Positions 1 to 8,246 of a stretch of DNA of 64,000 nt are shown piece by piece; the stretch's first letter is position 1, and each line of letters starts with the position of its first letter. The notes beneath the pieces are model-generated. The model ran no database searches, was not told the DNA's origin, and saw only the letters and a list, made by a program, of their open reading frames with translations. Source of the stretch: Serratia rhizosphaerae (GTDB taxonomy: Bacteria; Pseudomonadota; Gammaproteobacteria; Enterobacterales; Enterobacteriaceae); contig NZ_CP041764.1 in NCBI RefSeq assembly GCF_009817885.1, positions 4,464,001-4,528,000 of the forward strand, in the 5' to 3' direction. A program made the position numbers and the translations under genes.

Positions 1-1
1 G

Positions 2-478
2 GTGCTGGAGGATGAAAGTCGCCTGATTGGCGCCAATAGCGTACCGCTGCCGGTGTTTAATCGCATGCAGCAGGCGCCGGTCGTGGTGATTGATGATCCG
101 TTTGAGGTGCGTCTGGCGCGCCTGCAGGCGGAATATATTGATGATATGCACCAGGCGTTTATCCAGGCCTACGGCGCTCAGGACGGCTGGCAGCGCTACG
201 GTGAATATCTCCATCACGGGCTGTTCGCCATCCGGCGTCGTTTAGGCATGGAGCGCTACCAGCTGTTGACGCAGCGGCTGGAGTGGGCGCTGCAGTTCCA
301 GCACGCCAGCGGCAGCAGTAACGCCCACCAGGAGTGGCTGGTGCCGTTGCTGCAGTATTATTACGACCCGATGTACCGTTTCCAGTTGGAAAAGAAAGCC
401 CAGCGGATTGTGTTCCGCGGCAACTATGCTGAAGTAAGAGAATTCCTGATGACGTATAGCCAGAAAAACGGTGAATAA
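2..478 (+). CDS. mnmH: tRNA 2-selenouridine synthase, C-terminal part (gene cut by window start)
   Basis: The visible 158 codons match my recollection of the C-terminal third of E. coli MnmH (SelU/YbbB), including the stretches EYLHHGL, AIRRRLG, WLVPLL and YYDPMYRFQLEKKA. The enzyme uses selenophosphate to convert 2-thiouridine to 2-selenouridine at the wobble position of some tRNAs, through an S-geranyl intermediate. The rhodanese domain and the P-loop would lie upstream, outside the window, so catalytic residues cannot be checked. The open frame runs through the window edge, so the apparent GTG at base 2 is not a real start. Its stop codon overlaps the topB start by one base (TAATG), which suggests translational coupling. 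Confidence 0.9.
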   Translation: MLEDESRLIGANSVPLPVFNRMQQAPVVVIDDPFEVRLARLQAEYIDDMHQAFIQAYGAQDGWQRYGEYLHHGLFAIRRRLGMERYQLLTQRLEWALQFQHASGSSNAHQEWLVPLLQYYYDPMYRFQLEKKAQRIVFRGNYAEVREFLMTYSQKNGE

Positions 479-2403
479 TGCGACTGTTTATAGCCGAGAA
501 ACCGAGTTTGGCGCGCGCCATTGCTGATGTGTTACCCAAACCTCACCGCCGCGGCGATGGTTTTATCGCCTGCGGCAAGAACGATGTAGTGACCTGGTGC
601 GTCGGCCACCTGCTGGAGCAGGCCCAGCCGGACGCCTACGATAGCCGCTTTGCGCGCTGGTCGCTGGCAGATTTGCCGATCATTCCCGAAAAATGGCAAC
701 TGCAGCCGCGTCCGTCGGTCAGCAAACAGCTGAATGCGATTAAAAAGCTGCTGCTGGAGGCGGATGAAGTGGTGCACGCCGGCGACCCGGATCGCGAAGG
801 GCAGTTGCTGGTGGACGAGGTGCTGGATTATCTGGCGCTGACGCCGGAAAAGCGTCAGGCGGTGCGCCGCTGCCTGATTAACGATCTTAACCCGCAGGCG
901 GTTGAGCGGGCGGTTGAGCGTCTGCGCGATAACCGGGACTTTATCCCGCTGTGCGTGTCGGCGCTGGCGCGTTCACGCGCCGACTGGCTGTACGGCATCA
1001 ATATGACCCGCGCCTATACGCTGCTGGGGCGTAATGCCGGCTACGACGGCGTGCTGTCGGTAGGCAGGGTGCAGACACCGGTACTGGGGCTGGTGGTACG
1101 CCGTGACGAAGATATTGAAAACTTTGTACCGAAAGACTTCTTTGACGTAAAAGCGCACATTGTCACGCCTCAGGAAGCGCGTTTTGTCGCCTTGTGGCAA
1201 CCGAGCGAATCCTGTGAGCCATACCAGGATGAAGAGGGGCGCTTACTGCACCGTCCGCTGGCCGATCACGTGGTGAAGCGTATTGAAGGACAGCCGGCGC
1301 TGGTTACCGCTTATAACGATAAGCGTGAGTCCGATATCGCACCGCTGCCGTTTTCGCTTTCTACCCTGCAGATTGAAGCAGCGAAGCGTTTTGGCCTCAG
1401 CGCCCAGCAGGTGCTGGACGTTTGCCAACGCTTGTATGAAACCCACAAACTGATCACTTATCCCCGCTCCGACTGCCGCTACCTGCCGGAGGAGCATTTT
1501 GCCGGCCGCCATGCGGTGCTGAACGCCATCAGCGTTCACCAGCCGGATCTCTACCCTCAGGAGGTGATCGACAGCGAACGCCGCAACCGCTGCTGGGATG
1601 ATAAAAAAGTCGATGCGCACCACGCGATTATTCCTACCGCGCGCGCCAGTAAGGCCAACCTCAGCACTGACGAGCTGAAAGTATACGGGCTGGTGGCACG
1701 ACAGTATCTGCTGCAGTTCTGTCCGGATGCGGTATTCCGTAAATGCGTGATCGAACTGGACATTGCCGGCGGCAAGTTTGTTGCTAAGGCGCGTTTTCTG
1801 GCCGAGGCCGGCTGGCGTACCCTGTTAGGCAGTAAAGAGCGGGATGAGGAGAACGAGGGCGCGCCGCTGCCGGTGGTTGCCAAAGGTGATGAACTGCTGT
1901 GTGAGCGCGGCGAAGTGGTGGAGCGGCAGACCCAGCCGCCGCGGCCCTTTACCGACGCCAGCCTGTTATCGGCGATGACCGGCATTGCGCGTTTTGTACA
2001 GGATAAAGCGTTAAAGAAAATCCTGCGGGCGACCGATGGTTTAGGTACTGAAGCCACGCGTGCGGGTATTATCGAACTGCTGTTCAAGCGCTCGTTTCTG
2101 TATAAAAAGGGGCGTTATATCCATTCGACGGAAACCGGGCGGGCGTTGATTCACTCTTTACCGGAGCTGGCGGCGAGGCCGGATATGACCGCGCACTGGG
2201 AGGCAACCCTGACGCAGATTAGTGAGAAATCCTGTCGCTACCAGGATTTTATGCAGCCGCTGGAGGGAACCTTGCAGGAGCTGATTTATCAGGCTAAACA
2301 GAGCCGGGCCAGCCTGGCGTTTCGCGGATTGCCGCCGCCGGCCAGCGCCGGCGGTAAAAAACGCAAAAAAAGCGCCGCCAAGGCGCGGGGGAAAAGCGAA
2401 TGA
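478..2403 (+). CDS. topB: DNA topoisomerase III
   Basis: Type IA topoisomerase of 641 residues that decatenates replicating and recombining DNA, usually with RecQ. The Toprim domain is at the N-terminus: Glu7 in the EKPS motif and the DPDRE acidic motif at 103-107. The strand-cleaving tyrosine is Tyr328 in the ITYPR motif, the same number as in E. coli TopB. The end of the protein is a Lys/Arg-rich tail typical of TopB, useful for nucleic-acid binding. The length is near the family norm (about 650). The start overlaps the mnmH stop by one base, and the stop overlaps the next small gene in an ATGA, so the three genes probably form one transcription unit. Confidence 0.97.
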   Translation: MRLFIAEKPSLARAIADVLPKPHRRGDGFIACGKNDVVTWCVGHLLEQAQPDAYDSRFARWSLADLPIIPEKWQLQPRPSVSKQLNAIKKLLLEADEVVHAGDPDREGQLLVDEVLDYLALTPEKRQAVRRCLINDLNPQAVERAVERLRDNRDFIPLCVSALARSRADWLYGINMTRAYTLLGRNAGYDGVLSVGRVQTPVLGLVVRRDEDIENFVPKDFFDVKAHIVTPQEARFVALWQPSESCEPYQDEEGRLLHRPLADHVVKRIEGQPALVTAYNDKRESDIAPLPFSLSTLQIEAAKRFGLSAQQVLDVCQRLYETHKLITYPRSDCRYLPEEHFAGRHAVLNAISVHQPDLYPQEVIDSERRNRCWDDKKVDAHHAIIPTARASKANLSTDELKVYGLVARQYLLQFCPDAVFRKCVIELDIAGGKFVAKARFLAEAGWRTLLGSKERDEENEGAPLPVVAKGDELLCERGEVVERQTQPPRPFTDASLLSAMTGIARFVQDKALKKILRATDGLGTEATRAGIIELLFKRSFLYKKGRYIHSTETGRALIHSLPELAARPDMTAHWEATLTQISEKSCRYQDFMQPLEGTLQELIYQAKQSRASLAFRGLPPPASAGGKKRKKSAAKARGKSE

Positions 2404-2687
2404 ATTACCCGATGCCGTTGGCGATCGCCGTCGCTGGCATGCTGTTTTCCTCAATGGCCGGGGCACACCGCGGCGACGTAGACGTGGTGCTGCCGGTCGC
2501 GCCGGAGATCTGGGGCGCAGCGAAGAGTACGACGGCACCTGCGCCATGCCTGCGCTGCTGTATATATCAAGATCAGAACTATTCGGAAGGGGCGCTGCTG
2601 AAGGTTGAGGGTGAGTTATTGCAGTGTCAGCGTGATAAAAAACAGGTAGGCACCCATTCGTTGATTTGGGTGCGCCTGAACAAGTGA
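2400..2687 (+). CDS. ynjH: small exported DUF1496 family protein, YnjH-like
   Basis: A 95-residue protein with a signal peptide of about 22 residues (hydrophobic segment ending SSMAGA), so it is probably periplasmic. The second half holds the recognisable DUF1496 core: two adjacent cysteines followed by YQDQNYSEGA and VEGELLQC, close to E. coli YnjH. Function is unknown. It starts inside the topB stop (ATGA overlap), and in E. coli ynjH also lies near topB, with gdhA between them; gdhA is absent here. It converges on nudG with only 5 bp between the stops and no clear terminator. Confidence 0.8.
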   Translation: MNYPMPLAIAVAGMLFSSMAGAHRGDVDVVLPVAPEIWGAAKSTTAPAPCLRCCIYQDQNYSEGALLKVEGELLQCQRDKKQVGTHSLIWVRLNK

Positions 2688-2692
2688 CGGCG

Positions 2693-3097
2693 TCACGCAT
2701 GGCGGGGCGTTATGCTGCGCAAATAGTCAGCCAGTAGCGGAATGTCCGCCGGCGCCAGCGGATAGGCGTCGGCCCGCTGCGGCTCAACCCAAACCAGCGC
2801 CGAATGACAGCGCTGCTGCAATTCGCCGCTGAACGCACCAACCCGCCAGGCATGCAGACGAATGAGACGTTCACCCGTTTGCCAGCTATTGCTGGCGACG
2901 TAGCTGCCGATAACCGCCTCAATGCCCAGTTCTTCCGCCAGCTCTCTGGCTAACGCCTGCGGCTGGCTCTCGCCGGCCTCCAGCTTTCCGCCGGGAAACT
3001 CCCACAAGCCGGCTTGGTCGCTCTGCGCGTCGCGTTGCGCCAACAGAATTTGGCCGTCGCGTTCAATAATGGCCGCAACTACATCAATGGTTTTCAT
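2693..3097 (-). CDS. nudG: pyrimidine (deoxy)nucleoside triphosphate pyrophosphohydrolase
   Basis: Nudix hydrolase of 134 residues. The Nudix box is complete: Gly37, Glu43, then REL at 51-53 and EE at 55-56, followed by Leu-Gly. E. coli NudG hydrolyses CTP, dCTP and oxidised or methylated pyrimidine nucleotides such as 5-hydroxy-CTP, so it belongs to nucleotide-pool sanitation. The start is the Met of MKTIDVV; an upstream in-frame extension reaches into xthA and has no homology. It follows xthA on the same strand with a GC-rich hairpin between them. In E. coli nudG also neighbours ynjH. Confidence 0.9.
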   Translation of the reverse strand: MKTIDVVAAIIERDGQILLAQRDAQSDQAGLWEFPGGKLEAGESQPQALARELAEELGIEAVIGSYVASNSWQTGERLIRLHAWRVGAFSGELQQRCHSALVWVEPQRADAYPLAPADIPLLADYLRSITPRHA

Positions 3098-3107
3098 ACT
3101 TTTTTCT

Positions 3108-3136
3108 GGATAAAGCCCCGGCAAAGTCGCCGGGGC
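3108..3136 (-). terminator. probable terminator or processing hairpin between xthA and nudG
   Basis: GCCCCGGC (3129-3136 read on the minus strand) pairs perfectly over 8 bp with GCCGGGGC (3115-3122), followed by TTTATCC. The T tract is short, so termination may be partial and some xthA transcripts may read into nudG. Confidence 0.5.
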
Positions 3137-3143
3137 AGGATGA

Positions 3144-3950
3144 TTACAGCGAGAATTCGGCCCAGACGGGCGCGTGGTCGGACGGCTTTTCCATACCGCG
3201 AATCTGGTAATCGATGCCGGTTGCCACACACTGTGCCGCCAGCGGCGTGCTGGCTAACAGCAGATCGATGCGCAGGCCGCGGTTGTCATTGAACCCTTTC
3301 GAGCGGTAATCGAACCAGGAAAACTCGTCGTTGCGCTCCGGGTTGGCATGGCGGTAGGTATCAACCAGACCCCAGTTCAACAGACGCGCCATCCACTCGC
3401 GCTCTTCCGGCAGGAAAGAGCACTTGCCGGTGCGCAGCCAGCGTTTGCGGTTTTCATCACCGATGCCGATGTCATAATCGGTTGGGCTGATATTCATATC
3501 GCCCATAACCAGTACCGGGTTTTCTACCGACAACTGCTGTTCAAGATAGTCCTGCAGATCCTGATAGAAGCGGGTTTTAGCCGGGAATTTTACCGGATGG
3601 TCGCGGCTTTCACCCTGAGGGAAATAGCCGTTAATCACCGTCAGCGTGCCCTGAGGCGTGGCCAGATCGGCCATGATAATGCGGCGCTGCGCATCTTCTT
3701 CATCAGTCGGAAAACCGCGACGTACGGCGATGGGCGCCTCTTTGGTCAGCAGCGCGACGCCGTAGTGGCCTTTCTGGCCGTGATAGAATACGTGGTAGCC
3801 GTGTTTGCTGACTTCTTCCAGCGGAAACATGTCGTCGTGAACTTTGGTTTCCTGCAGGCCGATCACGTCGGGCTGGTGCTGTTCGATAATGGCGGCCAAC
3901 TGGTGGGGACGCGCGCGCAGTCCATTGATATTAAAAGAGACAAACTTCAT
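3144..3950 (-). CDS. xthA: exonuclease III (AP endonuclease)
   Basis: A 268-residue enzyme that acts as AP endonuclease and 3'-5' exonuclease in base-excision repair. Every catalytic position I could check has E. coli numbering: Asn7, Glu34 (LQETK), Tyr109, Asp151 and Asn153 (GDMN), Asp229, Asp258 and His259 (SDHAPVW). The start is the Met of MKFVSFN; six extra in-frame codons upstream have no support. The gene is divergent from nothing and sits behind the LOG-family gene, about 100 bp away on the same strand. Confidence 0.97.
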   Translation of the reverse strand: MKFVSFNINGLRARPHQLAAIIEQHQPDVIGLQETKVHDDMFPLEEVSKHGYHVFYHGQKGHYGVALLTKEAPIAVRRGFPTDEEDAQRRIIMADLATPQGTLTVINGYFPQGESRDHPVKFPAKTRFYQDLQDYLEQQLSVENPVLVMGDMNISPTDYDIGIGDENRKRWLRTGKCSFLPEEREWMARLLNWGLVDTYRHANPERNDEFSWFDYRSKGFNDNRGLRIDLLLASTPLAAQCVATGIDYQIRGMEKPSDHAPVWAEFSL

Positions 3951-4050
3951 GAGCGGTGCCGTTTTCACGAGAAAAATGTGTTGTGATAGTAGCAGAGTTT
4001 GGCGCTAAATGTAATGTAAGCCAGCGACGACGGCCGCTGGCCATCGGCCA

Positions 4051-4623
4051 TTATTTGGCCCAGCGATCGTAATTTTTCGGTTGATAGTCGTCGAACTGCT
4101 GAAGCAGTGTAGACGCGGAGTTGCTGGTGTGCAGGGTGCCGAGATAGTCATGACGCATAAACCCCTGATCGGCAACGTGCTGCAGGAAGTGATTTAAAGG
4201 GCGATAGAAGCCGTTGACGTCCAGCAGCCCGACGGGTTTGTTGTGATAGCCTATTTGGCCCCAGGTCCAGATTTCAAACAGCTCTTCCAGCGTGCCGATA
4301 CCGCCCGGCAGGGCGATAAACGCGTCCGCCTGCGCGGCCATGCGCGCTTTGCGGGTATGCATATCGGGCACCACTTCCAGTTTGGTGAGGCCGCGGTGCG
4401 CGGTTTCCGCTTCGACCAGGCGTTCAGGAATAATACCAATAACTTCGCCTCCCGCCTCCAGCACCGCATCCGCGACAATGCCCATCAAGCCTTTTTTGCC
4501 GCCGCCGTAGATTAAACGCCGCCCTTGGGTGGCTAAAGCGTGCCCGAGCTTGCGGGCGTGGTCGGCATAATCGGGGTTAACGCCTTCGCTGGCGCCGCAA
4601 AAAACGCAAATATTATGACGCAT
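4051..4623 (-). CDS. LOG family protein (nucleotide 5'-monophosphate phosphoribohydrolase type)
   Basis: A 190-residue member of the TIGR00730/LOG family (lysine decarboxylase-like Rossmann fold). The signature PGGIGTLEE is at 106-114, preceded by GGGKKGLMG around 40-48 and MHTRK around 89-93. Biochemically studied relatives cleave the N-glycosidic bond of AMP-type or cytokinin riboside monophosphates; the actual substrate here is unknown. The start at the Met of MRHNICVF has a good ribosome site (AAGGAAAG) just upstream. A 39-codon upstream extension lacks homology and is rejected. Confidence 0.85.
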   Translation of the reverse strand: MRHNICVFCGASEGVNPDYADHARKLGHALATQGRRLIYGGGKKGLMGIVADAVLEAGGEVIGIIPERLVEAETAHRGLTKLEVVPDMHTRKARMAAQADAFIALPGGIGTLEELFEIWTWGQIGYHNKPVGLLDVNGFYRPLNHFLQHVADQGFMRHDYLGTLHTSNSASTLLQQFDDYQPKNYDRWAK

Positions 4624-4755
4624 GCACTTTCCTTTCCTTACTGCGTAAAAGAAGCATGTGGTATAGCTAATTGCGCTGGGGAGTTCAAGTTTGAACGTGG
4701 GAAAGAGAGGGGGATATTGCCGTTTCGCGATGTTTGGCACCTAAAACAGCGTGAG

Positions 4756-5191
4756 ACTCGAACCTTATCGAAGCTTCTCATCCTTCCCCAGTGCGGAGAA
4801 TTATGTGGCTTTTGAGACGTTGGTATGTGTTGATAGCTTTGAAGAGATGGTGGTGGGGGAAGGATTATTCGTCGCTACGCTCCTCACCCTTCGGGCCGCG
4901 CTGAAGCGCGTTGTTTCGCTACGCTCAACTCGAACCTTATCGAAGCTTCTCATCCTTCCCCAGTGCGGAGAATTATGTGGCTTTTGAGACGTTGGTATGT
5001 GTTGATAGCTTTGAAGAGATGGTGGTGGGGGAAGGATTATTCGTCGCTACGCTCCTCACCCTTCGGGCCGCGCTGAAGCGCGTTGTTTCGCTACGCTCAA
5101 CTCGAACCTTATCGAAGCTTCTCATCCTTCCCCAGTGCGGAGAATTATATGGCTCTTGAGACGTTGGTATGTGTTGGGAGTTTTGAAGAGA
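4756..5191 (-). repeat. 172-bp tandem repeats downstream of tRNA-Tyr, rtT RNA-like
   Basis: Two full 172-bp units (4848-5019 and 5020-5191) and a 92-bp partial unit (4756-4847) lie directly downstream of the tRNA-Tyr genes. Each full unit starts with the 19-bp 3' end of tRNA-Tyr (TGGTGGTGGGGGAAGGATT on the plus strand) and the next copy of this 19-mer is the tRNA gene itself at 5192. The E. coli tyrT locus has 178-bp repeats with 19 bp of tRNA end, which release rtT RNA and encode the small Tpr peptide; this is the same arrangement by structure. The 5100-5191 part has several base changes relative to the others. The units also contain TCGAACCTTATCGAAG, close to the tRNA T-arm. Confidence 0.85.
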
Positions 5192-5276
<85 letters not shown>

Positions 5277-5373
5277 ATGATATTCATGGATTTACAAATT
5301 GTAGACGCAAACATAAAAGGTGTAACGCACTGCATCATAATGTTTGCTAAGTATCCTCTTGAAAAGAGGATGA

Positions 5374-5458
<85 letters not shown>

Positions 5459-5557
5459 ACGAAATTCGTGGATTTTACGAATTTTTAACTACCAGGAAGC
5501 TGACCGGCTTCCCTTGCTACCTCGACTGCGTAAGCGCTGTCTCGGTAAGCGGGGCGC

Positions 5558-5585
5558 ATCATATCAAATGAAGCGCCGGTGTAAA
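5558..5585 (-). promoter_or_regulatory. stringently controlled tyrT promoter
   Basis: On the minus strand TTTACA (5580-5585) and TATGAT (5558-5563) are 16 bp apart and are followed by the GC-rich discriminator GCGCCCCGC. This reproduces the well-studied E. coli tyrT promoter, whose discriminator makes it sensitive to ppGpp. The rest of 5459-5713 is the tRNA leader, this promoter, AT-rich upstream sequence that could bind Fis, and the purU 3' hairpin. Confidence 0.9.
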
Positions 5586-5668
5586 GCATTGAAATGCAGA
5601 AAATGAATCGTTTGCCGTTTTTTTATTCTTGGCGCTGCATCTGTGAACAGGGTGCGATGTTTTTGTGC

Positions 5669-5700
5669 AACTTCCTGCCGTCGCCTGCACGGCAGGAGTT
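5669..5700 (-). terminator. hairpin after purU
   Basis: An inverted repeat (AACTTCCTGCCGT and ACGGCAGGAGTT, one bulged base, 7-nt loop) lies 14 bp beyond the purU stop. No T tract follows, so it may be a weak terminator or an RNA-stabilising end. Confidence 0.4.
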
Positions 5701-5713
5701 AACGGATAAACGG

Positions 5714-6562
5714 CTACAGAATAACGGTGCGGTTGCCGTAGACGAATACCCGCTGCGCCAACACATGATATAGCGCACGGCTGAGTACGTTTTTCTCGAC
5801 GTCGCGACCGGCGCGCATCATATCCTCGGCGGAATAGGTGTGGTCAACATGGATCACGTCCTGCATGATGATCGGGCCTTCATCCAGATTGTCATTCACG
5901 TAATGCGCCGTGGCGCCGATGATTTTCACCCCGCGTTCATAGGCCTGGTGATAAGGGCGTGCGCCGATAAACGCCGGCAGGAACGAATGGTGGATATTAA
6001 TGACCTGATTAGGGTAATGCTGGACGAACGCCGGCGTCAGTACGCGCATATATTTGGCCAGCACCACATAGTCGGGCTGATACTGATCGATCTGGGCGAT
6101 CATCTGCTGGTCATGCTGCTCGCGCGTCAACCCTTCATGGCTTACCAGATGGAAAGGAATGTCGAAGCGCTCCACCAGGGTCTGCAGGGTGTCGTGGTTA
6201 CCGATCACCGCAGCGATTTCAACATCCAGGCCGCCGTAGGCGCTTTTCATCAGCAAATCACCCAGGCAGTGGGCTTCTTTGGTGACCAAAACCACGATGC
6301 GGCGGCGTCCTGCGCTGTGTAATTCGCGCGCTGAGCCTTCCGGCAGCGCGTCATCCAGGTCGGCCAGCAGCGTGCTGTCGTTGAAGATGCCTTCCAGTTC
6401 GGTACGCATAAAGAAACGCCCGGTACGATGGTCGACAAACTCATTGTTTTGCACAATGTTGAGCTGATGCTTGTAGCAAATATTGGTGATCTTGGCGATC
6501 AGTCCTTTCGCGTCAGGGCAGATAGTGCGTAATACTTTACGTTGTATATTTTGGTGTGGCAT
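5714..6562 (-). CDS. purU: formyltetrahydrofolate deformylase
   Basis: 282 residues. It hydrolyses 10-formyl-THF to formate and THF, which supplies formate for PurT-dependent purine synthesis and balances one-carbon pools. An N-terminal ACT domain (about 8-85, beginning RTICPDAKGLIAKI) is followed by a formyltransferase domain. The catalytic triad expected for this fold is present: Asn189 and His191 in INIHHSFLP and Asp227 in NLDEGPI, with the family spacing of 36. Gene order tyrT-purU-ychJ is as in E. coli, and ychJ lies just upstream on the same strand. Confidence 0.97.
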   Translation of the reverse strand: MPHQNIQRKVLRTICPDAKGLIAKITNICYKHQLNIVQNNEFVDHRTGRFFMRTELEGIFNDSTLLADLDDALPEGSARELHSAGRRRIVVLVTKEAHCLGDLLMKSAYGGLDVEIAAVIGNHDTLQTLVERFDIPFHLVSHEGLTREQHDQQMIAQIDQYQPDYVVLAKYMRVLTPAFVQHYPNQVINIHHSFLPAFIGARPYHQAYERGVKIIGATAHYVNDNLDEGPIIMQDVIHVDHTYSAEDMMRAGRDVEKNVLSRALYHVLAQRVFVYGNRTVIL

Positions 6563-6630
6563 GGATGAGGATCCTGTCTGATACTGAAGCGCCGGCCATT
6601 CCCGGCGTCAGCGTACTGTTCACCGTGAAC

Positions 6631-7095
6631 TTAACGTCCGCAGCATTTTTTATATTTTTTCCCCGAACCGCAGGGGCAAGGGTCGTTTCGTCCCGGTTGC
6701 GGCCGGGTGCCGTCGATATAGTACCAGCGTTGCTCCAGACGAAGGAAGCGGGAGCGCTCATGCATGGTCTGGGGGCCGTCATGGTCATCATCGGTAAAGC
6801 GGGCGATAAACTCGACAAATCCTTCCTCGTCGTCGCGGCCGTTTTGTTCCGCCACTATCGTCAGGCCCTGCCAACGGGTGGTGCGAAAGCTTTCGGTGAT
6901 GGAGTCACGCCACTGTGCGGCGTGGCAATCCGGATGCCAACTGGCAATCAGATAGTCGACCTGCTGTTTGACATAGGCCGTATAGCGTGAGCGCATCAGC
7001 GTGCCTGGCGTTGGTGCGGCTTCAGCGCCGCTGATGTAGGGCTCGCAGCAGACGTGATACCCGGTACCGCTGCCGCAGGGGCATAATTCAGACAA
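6631..7095 (-). CDS. ychJ: YchJ family SEC-C motif protein
   Basis: 154 residues with a cysteine motif at each end: CPCGSG...CC at about 5-17 and CPCGSGKKYKKCC at 140-152. The C-terminal one is a canonical SEC-C zinc-binding motif like the one at the end of SecA. The middle is an NTF2-like domain with the conserved RSRYTAY and ITESFRTTRWQGL stretches. The function is unknown. It is divergent from rssA, with about 150 bp of AT-rich DNA between them that must hold both promoters. Confidence 0.93.
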   Translation of the reverse strand: MSELCPCGSGTGYHVCCEPYISGAEAAPTPGTLMRSRYTAYVKQQVDYLIASWHPDCHAAQWRDSITESFRTTRWQGLTIVAEQNGRDDEEGFVEFIARFTDDDHDGPQTMHERSRFLRLEQRWYYIDGTRPQPGRNDPCPCGSGKKYKKCCGR

Positions 7096-7242
7096 AATAA
7101 CTCCTAAAGCCTGCGGCCATTGTCAATACTGGCCGATATTCAAACATATTGAGCGCATATGTTACCTAACAATATTGAGCGGTGACAATGTACCCTGATG
7201 GGTCAGTGTGCAAAACCATTTACCGGCAGAAGGCAGACGATC

Positions 7243-8142
7243 ATGCGACAAATCAAAATTGGGCTGGCGTTAGGGGCAGGCTCGGCCAAGGGGTGGGCGC
7301 ATATCGGCGTCATCAATGCGCTGAAGAAAATGGGGATCGAGCCTGATATCGTCGCCGGTTGTTCCGTCGGATCGCTGGTGGGTGCAGCTTATGCCTGCCA
7401 CCGGCTGCCGGCGATGGAGAAATGGGTGCGCTCATTCAGCTACTGGGACGTGATTCGTCTGATGGATCTGTCCTGGCGTCGCGGCGGTCTGCTGCGCGGT
7501 GAGCGGGTGTTTAATGCGGTGGGGCAACTGTTGCGCGTTGACGATATTGAACAGTGTGCGCTGAGATTCGGCGCGGTGGCCACCAACCTCAGCACCGGTC
7601 GTGAATTATGGTTAACCCAGGGTGATATCCACCAGGCGGTGAGGGCATCGTGCAGTATGCCTGGGCTGCTGTCGCCGGTGTGGTTCGACGGCTACTGGCT
7701 GGTGGACGGCGCGGTGGTGAACCCGGTGCCAATCTCGCTGACCCGGGCATTGGGGGCGGATATCGTCATCGCGGTGGATTTACAGCATGATGCGCATTTA
7801 ATGCAGCAGGATCTGTTTTCGGTACGAAGCGAAGCGGAAGAGCCGGCGGTGATGGCGGATAGCTGGCGCGGGCGACTGCGGGAGCGTATCGGAAAAATGC
7901 GCATCAAGAAAACCAATATTACGCCGACCGCCATGGAAATCATGAGCACATCGATTCAGGTGTTAGAGAATCGTCTGAAACGTAACCGTATGGCGGGCGA
8001 TCCGCCGGATGTCCTGATACAACCTTACTGTCCGCAAATATCCACGCTGGATTTTCATCGGGCGGAGGAGGCTATCGCCGCAGGAAGCTTGGCGGTGGAA
8101 AAACAGCTTGAGCAGCTGTTGCCGTTGATAAAACAAAAATAG
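7243..8142 (+). CDS. rssA: patatin-like phospholipase family protein RssA
   Basis: 299 residues. The patatin signature is present: an oxyanion glycine-rich loop near 8-17, nucleophile Ser41 in GCSVG (39-43), and the partner Asp155 in DGA. Its substrate is unknown in any organism I recall. The chosen start is the Met of MRQIKIGL, which matches E. coli; the 15 in-frame codons upstream are unsupported. It lies just ahead of rssB, as in E. coli, where the two are partly co-transcribed. Confidence 0.93.
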   Translation: MRQIKIGLALGAGSAKGWAHIGVINALKKMGIEPDIVAGCSVGSLVGAAYACHRLPAMEKWVRSFSYWDVIRLMDLSWRRGGLLRGERVFNAVGQLLRVDDIEQCALRFGAVATNLSTGRELWLTQGDIHQAVRASCSMPGLLSPVWFDGYWLVDGAVVNPVPISLTRALGADIVIAVDLQHDAHLMQQDLFSVRSEAEEPAVMADSWRGRLRERIGKMRIKKTNITPTAMEIMSTSIQVLENRLKRNRMAGDPPDVLIQPYCPQISTLDFHRAEEAIAAGSLAVEKQLEQLLPLIKQK

Positions 8143-8246
8143 TTGCCGCGATTCACGGCAAAACGCAATGCCGGGCTGATTTCCGGCAGGCGCAAGTGGC
8201 CATTTTGAGCCACTATTACAACATGAAAAGGGAAGAGGCTCGGCTA

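Noticed and set aside
4756..5191. Repeats considered as a CRISPR array
   Set aside because: The unit is 172 bp with no unique spacers; it is a tandem duplication of one sequence with tRNA ends.
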